Assembly: GCA_009777835.1 (NCBI GenBank) | Contig: WRKZ01000002.1 | Coordinates: forward strand, 17,909 to 81,908 | Length of the DNA stretch: 64,000 nucleotides | Direction of reading: 5' to 3' | From: Oscillospiraceae bacterium | GTDB taxonomy: Bacteria > Bacillota > Clostridia > Oscillospirales > Ruminococcaceae | Shown here: piece by piece, positions 9,681 to 19,681 of the stretch | Layout: each line of letters begins with the position of its first letter | Position numbering within the stretch: the stretch's first letter is position 1 | Notes under the pieces: model-generated | Told to the model about the DNA's origin: nothing | The model's database searches: none | Seen by the model: only the letters and a program-made list of their open reading frames with translations | Position numbers and translations under genes: made by a program

Positions 9681-9709
9681 AGTATATCACAAATCTCCTG
9701 CATTGTCAA
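9681..9709 (-). promoter_or_regulatory. SigA-type promoter for the DUF4430 gene
   Basis: Minus strand TTGACA-17 nt-TATACT. Confidence 0.7.
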
Positions 9710-9772
9710 GAGGTTGACAATTCGGCGCAACGACACGACGAGAATGTTTTTTAAAAATATTGTGTAAAAGCA

Positions 9773-9801
9773 TTGAAATTTTTTCCTTGATGTGATATAC
9801 T
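9773..9801 (+). promoter_or_regulatory. SigA-type promoter for dnaA
   Basis: TTGAAA-17 nt-TATACT. Confidence 0.7.
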
Positions 9802-9850
9802 TGTCGGTGTGTCTCTAAAATTTTCAGGAAAGGCTCGGTTATTTAATCTT

Positions 9851-11248
9851 ATGAATTCGTTTGAAGAAATCTTCGATTTAATGAAATCAAACCTGGATAT
9901 CACCGATGTAGCCCGCAAAGCATGGATTGAACCGATTAAACCGGTCAGACTGAATAATAATACAGCTGTGCTTCAAGTATCGACCCCTTTTGTCAAGCAA
10001 ATCTTGCAAGAAAACTATTCTCATATCTTTAAAGAGCATCTGAAAGAAATCCTGGGCTTTGACGTTGAAATTGAAATCCTGTGCGAAAATTCGGACGAAT
10101 CGAGTGAATCCGGTGACAACGATTCTCATAAACCCGGGGGGCTTCATACATCTATAAATAAACTGAGTCCTATTCCCGAACTGCAGGATGACTTCGTCAT
10201 GGTTAACAAACTCCATAAATCGCTGGCGGGGAGTAATTACCAACACACGTTTGAAACTTTCATTGAAGGGAACAGCAATAAATTAGCGTACGCCGCCTGT
10301 AAATCCATAGCGCAAGGCTTACAGAAGAATTACAATCCTTTATATATATACGGGAATCCCGGACTGGGGAAGACCCATCTGCTTTCGGCAGTTAAAAACG
10401 AACTCACCAAAAATAAACCTAATCTAAACATTGTCTTTTCGGCGGCTGATGATTTCTTTAACGATTTTGTCAACTCAATCAAGTTTGACAAGACGGTTCA
10501 GTTTAAAAACAAATACAGAAATGCCGACGTGCTTCTTATAGATGACGTTCAGTTTTTTTCGGGAAAAGCAGAATGTCAACAGGAGCTTTTTAATACTTTT
10601 AACGAACTTCATTCTAACGGAAAGCAGATTATATTCACGTCCGACCGTGCGCCTAAAGAAATCAACAACATAGAGCAACGTCTTCAATCAAGATTTGAAT
10701 GGGGACTGTTAGCCGACATCAGCACACCGGAATTTGAAACACGACTGGCTATAATTGAGCGTAAAGCAAAGTTAATCGGGTTGGAAATCCAACCGCTAAT
10801 CATGGAACACATAGCGGACAAGCTGAAAACAAATATTCGTCAACTTGAAGGAGCTATTATAAAAATGAACGCGTTATCGTTGGTGACGGATATCCCGCCG
10901 ACTTTAACCATGGCTAAAAACGTAATCCAAGAAATTCTGGACGAACAAGTTCCTACTCCTGTAACCATTGAAAAGGTTATAAACGAAGTCGGAAGCATTT
11001 ACGGTTTAACAGGGGAAGAAATACGTTCAAAAAAAAGAAACGCAAACATATCAACCGCAAGACAAATCGCAATCTACGTGGTGCATAAAATAACCGGACT
11101 CTCTTATATAGAAATAGGAAGAGAATTCGGGAACAGAGACCACTCAACAATCGTATATGCAGTTAATAAGGTGAAAAGCATCGTCAAGAAAGACAAAGCC
11201 TACAGAAATACAATCGACGATTTAATCAAAAATATAGGAAATCTATAA
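9851..11248 (+). CDS. dnaA: Chromosomal replication initiator DnaA (ORF extends to GTG 9809)
   Basis: NPLYIYGNPGLGKTHLLSAV, VLLIDDVQFFSGK, IGREFGNRDHSTIVYAVNK. Confidence 0.97.
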   Translation: MNSFEEIFDLMKSNLDITDVARKAWIEPIKPVRLNNNTAVLQVSTPFVKQILQENYSHIFKEHLKEILGFDVEIEILCENSDESSESGDNDSHKPGGLHTSINKLSPIPELQDDFVMVNKLHKSLAGSNYQHTFETFIEGNSNKLAYAACKSIAQGLQKNYNPLYIYGNPGLGKTHLLSAVKNELTKNKPNLNIVFSAADDFFNDFVNSIKFDKTVQFKNKYRNADVLLIDDVQFFSGKAECQQELFNTFNELHSNGKQIIFTSDRAPKEINNIEQRLQSRFEWGLLADISTPEFETRLAIIERKAKLIGLEIQPLIMEHIADKLKTNIRQLEGAIIKMNALSLVTDIPPTLTMAKNVIQEILDEQVPTPVTIEKVINEVGSIYGLTGEEIRSKKRNANISTARQIAIYVVHKITGLSYIEIGREFGNRDHSTIVYAVNKVKSIVKKDKAYRNTIDDLIKNIGNL

Positions 11249-11511
11249 CAAATTTCTGATTTAAAAATTTTCAACACACTTTTCTTTTAAACAGATGAAT
11301 TTTCAACATAATAAACAGCCCGAAAAATTTTCAACATTTTCAACAAATTTTCCACAATGACTGATTTAAAAATTTTCAAGCTGTTTTCAAAACAAAACCG
11401 ATTTTTCAACATTCCCAACACAGCCTACTACTACCACTACAAATATAATTATTATTTTTATAATTATTTAAAATTAAAAAATTCTTTTTAAAAGCAAAGG
11501 AGAATCCAACA
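11249..11511. other. oriC: Candidate oriC: DnaA-box-like cluster, DnaA-trio-like tract and AT-rich unwinding region
   Basis: Multiple TTTTCAACA and one TTTTCCACA motif; CTACTACTACCACTAC (11425-11440) followed by aaatataattattatttttataattatttaaaatt. Confidence 0.75.
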
Positions 11512-12651
11512 ATGAAATTTTCAGTTGAAAAAACCCCTTTATACGAAGCTGTTTCAGCAGCATCAAAAGCCTGCTCACAGAAATCAGCTCTTAATATTCT
11601 CGACGGAATATTAATGAGTCTTGAAGACAACACACTCACTATTACAGGATATGATTTAGAAATAGCCATAAAAATCTCAATTTCCGTTGAAGGTCATGAA
11701 AACGGAAAAGTCGTTACCGACCCTCGATTATTTTCCGAGATGGTCAAGAAAATGCCGGGAGAAATTATTGATTTTACACTCTCTGATAATAAAACTATAA
11801 AAATTACTTCCGGTAAATCTAAATTCAATATTGCTTGCAAACCCGGTGAAGAATTCCCTAATATAATCGAGGTAAAAAAAGGAAGTTCATTCAATATAAG
11901 CGAAAAAATTCTGAAAGAACTTTTTACAAGAATAGGGTTCGCTGTTTCACGAATTAATGCAGAGCTTGAAAGTGTCAAAATCGAAACAGACGGGGATTTA
12001 TTATATGCAGTCGCTACCGACGGAAACAGACTCGCAGCTAAATATTATAATATTTCGGAAGTTTTGGATTCACAAGACCTACAGGAATCAGATAATAAAA
12101 TTGATTTGCTTATTCCCGAAAAAGCAGTAAGTTCACTTGTGAAAAGCCTTTCAGATGATGCCGAAAATAAAATCAACGTCTCGGTTGATACGAATCAAAT
12201 CTGCATTTCAAAAGAGAATTATATACTCATTTCACGTTTGATTGAAGGGAAATTCGTTAATTATAAAAGAATTATCGATACTGTATTCCCGCGGGTATTT
12301 ACCGTAAATGTTAAAGAATTAAGCCTTTCAATGGAACGTTGCTTACTCTTAATGAGCGATAAACTGAAAATCCCTGCGTTATGTTCCTTTAAAGATGGGG
12401 TTATGAACATTTCCTGCAAGACTGCCTACGGTGCAATTGATGAAGAAATCACCGTTGAAATTAAAGAGGGTGATTTTGAAGATTACAGCATCCACTTTAA
12501 TCCGCGATTTATGCTGGAAGCTTTGCAAAAAACCAACTGTGAAGAAATAAAAATCAGTCTTGAAACTAACATTCGACCTTTTAAACTCACCCCTAAAGAT
12601 GATAACGGCGATTTCGTGTTTATCATAGTCCCGATAAGGAGTAATAATTGA
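11512..12651 (+). CDS. dnaN: DNA polymerase III beta subunit (sliding clamp)
   Basis: MKFSVEKTPLYEAVSAASKACSQKSALNILDGIL; C-terminal VFIIVPIR; position after dnaA. Confidence 0.95.
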   Translation: MKFSVEKTPLYEAVSAASKACSQKSALNILDGILMSLEDNTLTITGYDLEIAIKISISVEGHENGKVVTDPRLFSEMVKKMPGEIIDFTLSDNKTIKITSGKSKFNIACKPGEEFPNIIEVKKGSSFNISEKILKELFTRIGFAVSRINAELESVKIETDGDLLYAVATDGNRLAAKYYNISEVLDSQDLQESDNKIDLLIPEKAVSSLVKSLSDDAENKINVSVDTNQICISKENYILISRLIEGKFVNYKRIIDTVFPRVFTVNVKELSLSMERCLLLMSDKLKIPALCSFKDGVMNISCKTAYGAIDEEITVEIKEGDFEDYSIHFNPRFMLEALQKTNCEEIKISLETNIRPFKLTPKDDNGDFVFIIVPIRSNN

Positions 12652-12902
12652 AAAAGCAATCGATAACAGAAGTTTTCATTAAACCGCCTTTTATAAAACT
12701 GGAACAGTTTTTGAAATTATCGGGGAGTGTTTCGACCGGTGGTGAAGCTAAAAATCTAATTCAAGACGGGAAGGTCACAGTTAACGGCGAAGTATGTTTA
12801 ATGCGCGGGAAAAAGCTGTTCGGCGGAGAAAAAATAAGGGTTGATTTAACCGGCGATATTCATGATTATGCCGATTTGGTGTGTGTTGTAAATGGTTCTT
12901 AA
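12648..12902 (+). CDS. S4-domain protein (YaaA/RlbA-like)
   Basis: IKLEQFLKLSGSVSTGGEAKNLIQDGKVTVNGEV; dnaN-yaaA-recF order. Confidence 0.9.
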   Translation: MKKQSITEVFIKPPFIKLEQFLKLSGSVSTGGEAKNLIQDGKVTVNGEVCLMRGKKLFGGEKIRVDLTGDIHDYADLVCVVNGS

Positions 12903-14028
12903 AAAAATAATTGTAGAAAACTTTCGGAATATAAAACATGCCGAGATGGAGTTCAGTCCGAACGCTAACATCTTCTTCGGGGATAATGCGCAAGGAAAGA
13001 CAAATCTGCTGGAGGCTGTTTCTGTAGCATTAGGGAAAAGTTTCAGAAATGCCAGAGGAAATTCATTCACGCCTTTTAATAATCCGGAAGCTACAACACG
13101 GATTAGGCTTTCCTATGAAAGTGAATCCGTTCCGAATAAAATAAATGAAATAGACTATCAGTCTAATCAAGAAAAGACAACCGTTAAAATCAATGAAATT
13201 CCGTTTAAAAAAGCTAATGATTTATACGGTGAGTTTAAATATGTTGTATTTATACCCGATAATCTCAATTTAATCAAGGGTTATCCCGATGTGCGGCGTT
13301 CTTACCTTGATAATATTGCGATTATGCAGAACAAATCTTACAGGGAATTCTTGACAAAGTATAAAGACGCACTGAAACAGCGGTGTACGGCGTATATTTC
13401 AAGGATTTATGATAAAGAAATCCTGTCGGTGTGGGATGATATTCTGATTAAGCAGGGAATTAATCTCACCTACGGGAGATTGAAGTATCTGAACCTCATT
13501 TCAAAATACACCGGCGGAATTTATAAGAAGCTTTCCGGCGGGGAACGGATTTCAATAAGCTATTTCAGTGATGTTTTCGGCAAAATATATGAATTGGATG
13601 CTTCTAACAAAGAAAATCTCTATGGGATTTACAAGAGAAGTCTTAATGAAACCGTTTCGGAAGGTCAAAGCGGGAGAACCCCCGGCGCGCATAGGGATGA
13701 TGTGGTTTTCTTTGTCAAAACCAAACAAGATTATGAACAAAATCGTCGCGGATTTAATGCGAGGAGTTATGCTTCCCAAGGACAACTTCGCAGTATAGCA
13801 GTGTCATTAAAACTCGCCGAGGCGGGAATTATACGGAATTTCAACAGGGAAAATCCGGTGGTTTTACTGGATGAAGTATTAGGTGAGCTTGATTCAAATC
13901 GACGCAGTTTTATAATTAAACATTTTGATGATTCACAGGTATTTATTACTTCATGTAATGTAAATGATTTCAAAAATATACCCGGATTAAAAATGTGGAG
14001 GGTTAAAAACGGAGAGTTTGTTGAATGA
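12892..14028 (+). CDS. recF: DNA replication/repair protein RecF
   Basis: FFGDNAQGKTNLLEAVSVA, GRTPGAHRDDVVFF, ASQGQLRSIAVSLKLAE, LLDEVLGELD. Confidence 0.96.
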   Translation: MVLKKIIVENFRNIKHAEMEFSPNANIFFGDNAQGKTNLLEAVSVALGKSFRNARGNSFTPFNNPEATTRIRLSYESESVPNKINEIDYQSNQEKTTVKINEIPFKKANDLYGEFKYVVFIPDNLNLIKGYPDVRRSYLDNIAIMQNKSYREFLTKYKDALKQRCTAYISRIYDKEILSVWDDILIKQGINLTYGRLKYLNLISKYTGGIYKKLSGGERISISYFSDVFGKIYELDASNKENLYGIYKRSLNETVSEGQSGRTPGAHRDDVVFFVKTKQDYEQNRRGFNARSYASQGQLRSIAVSLKLAEAGIIRNFNRENPVVLLDEVLGELDSNRRSFIIKHFDDSQVFITSCNVNDFKNIPGLKMWRVKNGEFVE

Positions 14029-14276
14029 GTCCTTCTTATCTTTATTTAGGAAATGATATCACCGTTCATACCGATAATCTTATAGGAATATTTGATATTG
14101 AGCGGGTGACTGTTAATCGTGATGTGAACGAGTATTTGCGGGTTGAGCAGAAATCGGGGAGAATTTACTACGTTTCGCTTGATTTGCCGAAAAGTTTTGC
14201 GGTCACGGATGAGCGGGTTTATATTACGAACGTTTCGGTTGCGACTTTAAAAAAGCGGAAAAATCGCATTGCTTGA
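14025..14276 (+). CDS. DUF370 / RemB-like extracellular matrix regulator
   Basis: MSPSYLYLGNDITVHTDNLIGIFDIE...VYITNVSVATLKKR between recF and gyrB. Confidence 0.85.
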   Translation: MSPSYLYLGNDITVHTDNLIGIFDIERVTVNRDVNEYLRVEQKSGRIYYVSLDLPKSFAVTDERVYITNVSVATLKKRKNRIA

Positions 14277-14302
14277 CAGTCAATTGAAAATATGATATAC
14301 TG
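14274..14302 (+). promoter_or_regulatory. SigA-type promoter for gyrB
   Basis: TTGACA-17 nt-TATACT. Confidence 0.8.
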
Positions 14303-14367
14303 TTTAAGCAAATTAGGCAAAATTTGAGAGAATTTCAAGAATTCAAAAAAAGGAATTTGATAGAGAA

Positions 14368-16473
14368 ATGAACGAAAATATCAAAAATATTTCCGAGAAT
14401 ACGGAAACTACCGAGAATCAAGAGAATATCGAGCATTATGCCGATTCTGATGTAGGTGAAATTCAAGATATATCCGAACCTATGGAATATTCCCGCATGG
14501 AAGGTGATTACGGTGCGGGAAATATTGAAATTCTTGAGGGGTTGGAGGCTGTTCGTAAACGGCCTGCAATGTATATCGGAACCACCGGCCCGAAAGGACT
14601 TCATCATCTTGTAAATGAAATCGTGGATAATGCGATTGATGAAGCTTTAGCAGGTCATTGTACAGAAATCAGCGTGAAAATTCTCCCCGGGAATGTGATT
14701 GAAATTTCCGATAACGGTAGGGGAATCCCGGTGGGAATTCACCCGAAAGAAGGTATTTCTGCCGCAACGGTGGTTTATACGATTCTTCATGCAGGGGGAA
14801 AATTCGGTGCGGGTGGCGGTTACAAAGTTTCGGGGGGACTCCACGGAGTAGGTGCATCGGTGGTGAATGCACTTTCGGAATGGCTTGAATTAGAAGTCTG
14901 TAACGGAAAAAATATTTATTATCAAAAGTTTTCTAACGGGGGAAACTATGATGAACCCCTTAAAATTATAGGTGAGACCGAAAAGACCGGAACAAAAGTT
15001 CGGTTTAAAGCGGATAAATCTATCTTCCAGAGCGTAGAATATGATTATTCGATTGTGCGTGAACGTATGAGGGAACAAGCGTTCTTGAATGCGGGATTGA
15101 TTTTTAATACCGCCGATTTGCGTAATGAATCCGAACCGAAAGAGCATAAGTTCTCATATGAGGGCGGAATAATCAGCTATATTGAATGGCTGCAGAAAAA
15201 GCGGGGCGCGGAAGTTCTGCATAAAGACGTGATTTATTTCAACGGATTAATTGATGATATAACGGTGGAAATTGCTTTCCAGTATAATAATGATTTCAAT
15301 TCTGAGACTATTCGTTCTTTCGCCAACAATATTCACACGATTGAAGGCGGAACGCATGAAATCGCTTTTCGGCGCGCAATCAGCAAAGTCGTTAATGATT
15401 TCGTGAAAAAGCACAGGGAAGAAGAAGCCAAGAAGCCCGGCAAAGTCAAAACCAAGAAAAAAGCAACGGGTGAGCCGGAACAATATCAAAATATATCGGG
15501 TGAAGCTATTCGTGAAGCTATTAATGCAGTAATCAGCGTGAAATTGCCCGAGACTGAGTTTGAGGGTCAGACTAAAGCTAAACTCGGCAATCCGGAAGTA
15601 GGGCCGGTGGTTTATAAAGTAGTCACCGAAAGATTAACGTATTATTTGGAAGAAAATCCCGAGACAACGGCGATTATAGTCAATAAAGCGATTAATTCCC
15701 AGGCTGCGCGAGATGCGGCACGTAAAGCGTTGGAAGCTAAACGTAAATCTGTATCGGACGGGGTAGGACTTCCCGGTAAACTTGCCGATTGTTACGAAAA
15801 AGATGTTACTAAGACTGAAATCTACATCGTCGAAGGAGATTCGGCGGGGGGAAGCGCGAAACAAGGAAGGGACAGTGCGTTCCAGGCGATTCTTCCTTTA
15901 TGGGGGAAAATGCTCAACGTAGAAAAGGCGAGGATTGACAGGGTACTCGGCAATGAAAAGCTTATTCCGGTAGTCAAGGCATTAGGGACAGGTGTAGGTG
16001 AAGAATTCAATCTGGAGAAACTCCGTTACGGGAGAATTGTTATAATGGCGGATGCCGATGTTGACGGTTCTCACATCAGAACTTTGTTGTTGACTTTCTT
16101 TTTCCGATTTATGCGTCCGTTGGTTGAGGAAGGAAAAATATTTATAGCTCAACCGCCGTTGTTCAAGGTATATAGAGGAAAAAAATTCAAGTATGCTTTC
16201 ACCGAAGAAGAGAGGGAGACATACATTAAGGAATTAGCCGGGGAAAACAATGCTAAAGTCGATGTTCAGCGGTACAAAGGTCTCGGAGAAATGAATGCCG
16301 ACCAATTATGGGAAACCACTATGGACCCGGCAACTCGTACCATGAAACGCGTCGAAATTGATGATGCGGCAAGTGCGGATGAAATTTTCTCTATTTTAAT
16401 GGGTGACAAAGTAGAACCCAGACGTAATTTTATAGAACAGAACGCTAAACTGGTAGTTAATCTTGATGTGTGA
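14368..16473 (+). CDS. gyrB: DNA gyrase subunit B
   Basis: LEAVRKRPAMYIG, IVEGDSAGGSAKQGRD, DADVDGSHIRTLLLTFFFR, QRYKGLGEM. Confidence 0.97.
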   Translation: MNENIKNISENTETTENQENIEHYADSDVGEIQDISEPMEYSRMEGDYGAGNIEILEGLEAVRKRPAMYIGTTGPKGLHHLVNEIVDNAIDEALAGHCTEISVKILPGNVIEISDNGRGIPVGIHPKEGISAATVVYTILHAGGKFGAGGGYKVSGGLHGVGASVVNALSEWLELEVCNGKNIYYQKFSNGGNYDEPLKIIGETEKTGTKVRFKADKSIFQSVEYDYSIVRERMREQAFLNAGLIFNTADLRNESEPKEHKFSYEGGIISYIEWLQKKRGAEVLHKDVIYFNGLIDDITVEIAFQYNNDFNSETIRSFANNIHTIEGGTHEIAFRRAISKVVNDFVKKHREEEAKKPGKVKTKKKATGEPEQYQNISGEAIREAINAVISVKLPETEFEGQTKAKLGNPEVGPVVYKVVTERLTYYLEENPETTAIIVNKAINSQAARDAARKALEAKRKSVSDGVGLPGKLADCYEKDVTKTEIYIVEGDSAGGSAKQGRDSAFQAILPLWGKMLNVEKARIDRVLGNEKLIPVVKALGTGVGEEFNLEKLRYGRIVIMADADVDGSHIRTLLLTFFFRFMRPLVEEGKIFIAQPPLFKVYRGKKFKYAFTEEERETYIKELAGENNAKVDVQRYKGLGEMNADQLWETTMDPATRTMKRVEIDDAASADEIFSILMGDKVEPRRNFIEQNAKLVVNLDV

Positions 16474-16516
16474 GTGGCTTTGCCGTGAGTGTCAAAACTT
16501 TCGTTGCGGAGCAATA
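16468..16516. repeat. Dispersed element family B copy 1 (at gyrB stop)
   Basis: gtgtgagtggctttgccgtgagtgtcaaaactttcgttgcggagcaata resembles 40703-40752 inside rsmG. Confidence 0.7.
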
Positions 16517-16530
16517 GAAGAGGAAATTTG

Positions 16531-16911
16531 ATGAATACACCTGAACGTAATAAAAAGAAAATCACTCAAATGCAGAAACTGGGGAAGATTTATTCTGAAA
16601 GTGATGAGGATAAATCCGAGAATAGAGTGGTTAATCAAGCTTTAGAAAATGCAACGCGTGAATACCCGCTCCCCACTGCCAGGAAGTTTGCGTGGGTAAT
16701 TTGCGGCGGATTCTGGTTTTTTTGCCTGCTTGGATTCTTGTTTGGGGTGAACATTCCGGCACTTTTACCGTTTTTGTTTTTCTCATTAGCGGGGGTGTCG
16801 TTGGTTCATATTCCTATGTTTTGGGTGAAGAAAAAACTGTTCGATATAGTTGTCGCAATTATCTTTGCAATCAGCTGCGTAGGATTGTCAATCAGTATGT
16901 TGGTGAGATAA
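16531..16911 (+). CDS. Small membrane protein, unknown
   Basis: ORF with about three hydrophobic segments and aagaggaaa RBS. Confidence 0.65.
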   Translation: MNTPERNKKKITQMQKLGKIYSESDEDKSENRVVNQALENATREYPLPTARKFAWVICGGFWFFCLLGFLFGVNIPALLPFLFFSLAGVSLVHIPMFWVKKKLFDIVVAIIFAISCVGLSISMLVR

Positions 16912-16915
16912 GAAA

Positions 16916-16931
16916 TGTTCCACGTAGAACA
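16916..16931. promoter_or_regulatory. parS-like site (TGTTCCACGTAGAACA)
   Basis: One mismatch to palindrome TGTTCCACGTGGAACA; ParB/Noc gene in the window. Confidence 0.65.
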
Positions 16932-16956
16932 GTCTGCCACCATCGGCGGTGAGTGA

Positions 16957-16989
16957 AAATTTAGATTGGATTCATTCCAATCTAAATTT
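16957..16989. terminator. Long perfect inverted repeat, possible terminator or structural element
   Basis: aaatttagattgga-ttcat-tccaatctaaattt. Confidence 0.5.
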
Positions 16990-17040
16990 AAATAACTATA
17001 CAAGACTTGACAAGACTTGCAATACAAGAAAGGCTTATTA

Positions 17041-17577
17041 ATGAAAATTAGTTACGATAACACAGTGGAGGAATCAGCAGAAGCGTTTATGTTGTTCTGG
17101 CGGGAATATCATCTGAAACGCACGATAATGCTGTCAATTGCTTTCGGAATCGGGATTTTTGTTTCGGTCATCTCAATTGTCGGCGGAAGCGGAATAACCG
17201 CCTGGATTTTATTAGGGGCGGCAAGCGGATTCCTTCTGAATCTATGGATGAAGCCGCGGCGTTCTTGTAAAAAGTTGGTCGAAGTTCTCGAAACTATGGC
17301 AAGTGAGGTTTATACCGCAACATTCGCGTCTGATTTGATTGAGGTTGAAACAATCATTCAAATGAAAGAATCTGAAAATCCGGAAAATTCCGGTACAAAC
17401 GAAATCACCGATAAATCACAGATTAAGTTGAGTACAGAGGAATTATGTTCGAGAGAAACACAGGAATTGTTTGTGCTTTATGTGAACCGTTCATTGGTGT
17501 ATGCTTTTCCGAAGCGGTGTATGGATAATGAGGAAATCACCGGGCTTCGTACTTATTTTGAAGAAAAAAGAATCTGA
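17041..17577 (+). CDS. YcxB-like membrane protein
   Basis: Two TM segments plus LYVNRSLVYAFPKRCMDNEEITGLRTYFEEK typical of YcxB-like domains. Confidence 0.6.
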   Translation: MKISYDNTVEESAEAFMLFWREYHLKRTIMLSIAFGIGIFVSVISIVGGSGITAWILLGAASGFLLNLWMKPRRSCKKLVEVLETMASEVYTATFASDLIEVETIIQMKESENPENSGTNEITDKSQIKLSTEELCSRETQELFVLYVNRSLVYAFPKRCMDNEEITGLRTYFEEKRI

Positions 17578-17598
17578 AAATTTTGAAAGGAAACTACT

Positions 17599-18885
17599 AT
17601 GCTTGACATTAAATTCGTAAGGGAAAATCCCGATATTGTGAGGGAGAATATAAAAAAGAAATTCCAAGAGTATAAATTGCCGCTTGTTGATGGAGTCATA
17701 CGTTTAGATGTCTTTTATCGGGAAAAGCTTGCCGAGTTAGAAGACAGTCGCGCTGAAATGAACAAGATTTCAAAACAAATCGGCGCATTGATGTCACAAG
17801 GAAAAAAAGAAGAAGCAGAAGAAGCAAAGTCCGTTGTTTCGGGATTGAAGAAAGCTATTCCCGAAATCGAAAAAAAGGTAGAGGAATCTAAATCGGCTAT
17901 TCGTGAGATTATGTTGCAGATTCCGCAGATTATTGCCGATGATGTACCGCAGGGAAAAGACGATTCTGAAAATGTCGAGGTTGAACGATTCGGAGAGCCG
18001 TCTGTACCTGAATTTGAAGTGCCGTATCATATCGAAATTATGGAACGCCTGAACGGGGTTGAATTAGAACCTGCGAGGAAAACTTCCGGTGCGGGATTCT
18101 ATTATCTTAAAGGTGATATTGCACGGTTACATTCGGCTATTCTCTCCTATGCCCGTGATTTTATGATTGAAAAAGGTTTCGTTTATTATATTCCGCCGTT
18201 TATGATTCGCAGTGAAGTCGTTACCGGGGTCATGAGTTTTGCTGAAATGGAAGGAATGATGTACAAAATCGAGGGTGAGGATTTGTACTTAATCGGTACG
18301 AGCGAACATTCAATGATTGGTAAGTTTATTAACGAAATCATTCCCGAAAGTGAGTTACCGCAGGCATTAACGAGTTATTCTCCGTGTTTCCGCAAAGAAG
18401 TCGGTGCGCACGGAATAGAAGAGCGGGGCGTATATCGAATCCACCAGTTCGAAAAACAAGAAATGGTGGTCATTTGCCGTCCGGAAGAAAGTGCGGAATG
18501 GTTCGAGAAAATGTGGAAATATACGGTTGAGTTTTTCCGCAGCCTTGATATTCCCGTTCGTGCGTTGGAATGTTGCAGCGGTGATTTAGCCGACCTGAAA
18601 GTCAAGAGTATTGATGTCGAAGCTTGGTCGCCCCGTCAAGAAAAGTATTTTGAAGTGGGGAGCTGTTCTAATTTAGGTGATGCACAGTCCCGCAGGTTGG
18701 GAATAAGGGTGAAAAATACAGACGGAGATAAATTCTCTCCGCATACGTTGAATAATACAGTCGCCGCCCCACCGAGAATGTTGATTGCTTTTCTTGAAAA
18801 CAACCTTGAAAGCAACGGCAGCGTAAGGATTCCCGAAGCGTTGCGCGGATATATCGGAGGGAAGAATAAACTGGAGGTTTGCTGA
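17599..18885 (+). CDS. serS: Serine--tRNA ligase
   Basis: MLDIKFVRENPDIVRENIKKK, GTSEHSMIGKF, FRKEVGAHGIEERGVYRIHQFEK. Confidence 0.97.
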   Translation: MLDIKFVRENPDIVRENIKKKFQEYKLPLVDGVIRLDVFYREKLAELEDSRAEMNKISKQIGALMSQGKKEEAEEAKSVVSGLKKAIPEIEKKVEESKSAIREIMLQIPQIIADDVPQGKDDSENVEVERFGEPSVPEFEVPYHIEIMERLNGVELEPARKTSGAGFYYLKGDIARLHSAILSYARDFMIEKGFVYYIPPFMIRSEVVTGVMSFAEMEGMMYKIEGEDLYLIGTSEHSMIGKFINEIIPESELPQALTSYSPCFRKEVGAHGIEERGVYRIHQFEKQEMVVICRPEESAEWFEKMWKYTVEFFRSLDIPVRALECCSGDLADLKVKSIDVEAWSPRQEKYFEVGSCSNLGDAQSRRLGIRVKNTDGDKFSPHTLNNTVAAPPRMLIAFLENNLESNGSVRIPEALRGYIGGKNKLEVC

Positions 18886-18886
18886 T

Positions 18887-19675
18887 ATGTCTGTATATAC
18901 AGTGCTTAAAATAACCAATCTCCGAAAAAAATATAAGAAATTCGAGGTGTTGAAAGGTCTTAACATGAACCTTGAAAAGGGTTCGGTTTACGGATTCCTC
19001 GGTAAAAACGGATGCGGAAAAACCACCACCATGAACATCATCTGCAATATAGTCGCTAAAGACGAAGGGAAGATTGAATTTGAATCATCTTCTCCGAAAA
19101 TCGGGTATTTGACCGAGTCTCCGGCATTATATGGATTTATGAACGGGTACGAATATCTTCGATATATTGCCGCTTGTGCGGGATACTCCGGTGATGCGGA
19201 AGCAAGGGTAAAGCAGGTTCTTGAAATCGTAGGAATGACAAGTGGGGCGTTTCGCCGAATAAAAGGTTATTCACGCGGAATGAATCAGCGGTTGGGAATA
19301 GCTGCCGCTATATTCGATAATCCCGAACTCCTCATTTTAGATGAACCGACTTCTGCATTAGACCCGGAAGGCAGGGCGGAAGTCATGGAAATAATCCGCA
19401 GTTTGAAGGAATCCGGGGTGACGATTATCCTGTGTACTCATATTATAAACGATGTTGAACGGGTCGCAACTCAAATCGGGATTATGAAAGACGGGATGAT
19501 TGTGGAAGAGGGTTCAATTTCCGATATTATGGCGAAAGCACAGAGTGAATCAGCTTCTAAAGGAGAATCCGACACACTCACATGTGAGAATTGCGGGCAT
19601 TTCATCAAGACCGAACGTAAAATCACGCTCGAAGATGTTTATTTCAGCGTAACAGGATTGAGAGGGCGCGCATAG
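18887..19675 (+). CDS. ABC transporter ATP-binding protein
   Basis: GFLGKNGCGKTTTMNII, YSRGMNQRLGIAAAI, LLILDEPTSALDPEG. Confidence 0.92.
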   Translation: MSVYTVLKITNLRKKYKKFEVLKGLNMNLEKGSVYGFLGKNGCGKTTTMNIICNIVAKDEGKIEFESSSPKIGYLTESPALYGFMNGYEYLRYIAACAGYSGDAEARVKQVLEIVGMTSGAFRRIKGYSRGMNQRLGIAAAIFDNPELLILDEPTSALDPEGRAEVMEIIRSLKESGVTIILCTHIINDVERVATQIGIMKDGMIVEEGSISDIMAKAQSESASKGESDTLTCENCGHFIKTERKITLEDVYFSVTGLRGRA

Positions 19676-19681
19676 ATGAAC
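19660..19681. repeat. Left copy of 22-bp direct repeat flanking hicAB
   Basis: gagagggcgcgcatagatgaac identical to 20185-20206. Confidence 0.95.

Noticed and set aside
9809-9850. GTG start at 9809 for DnaA
   Set aside because: DnaA homology begins at MNSFEEIFDLMK (9851); however, the -10 lies close to 9809, so a leaderless GTG form cannot be fully excluded.
17577-17599. T-box riboswitch for serS
   Set aside because: Only ~22 nt between the genes, too short for a T-box.
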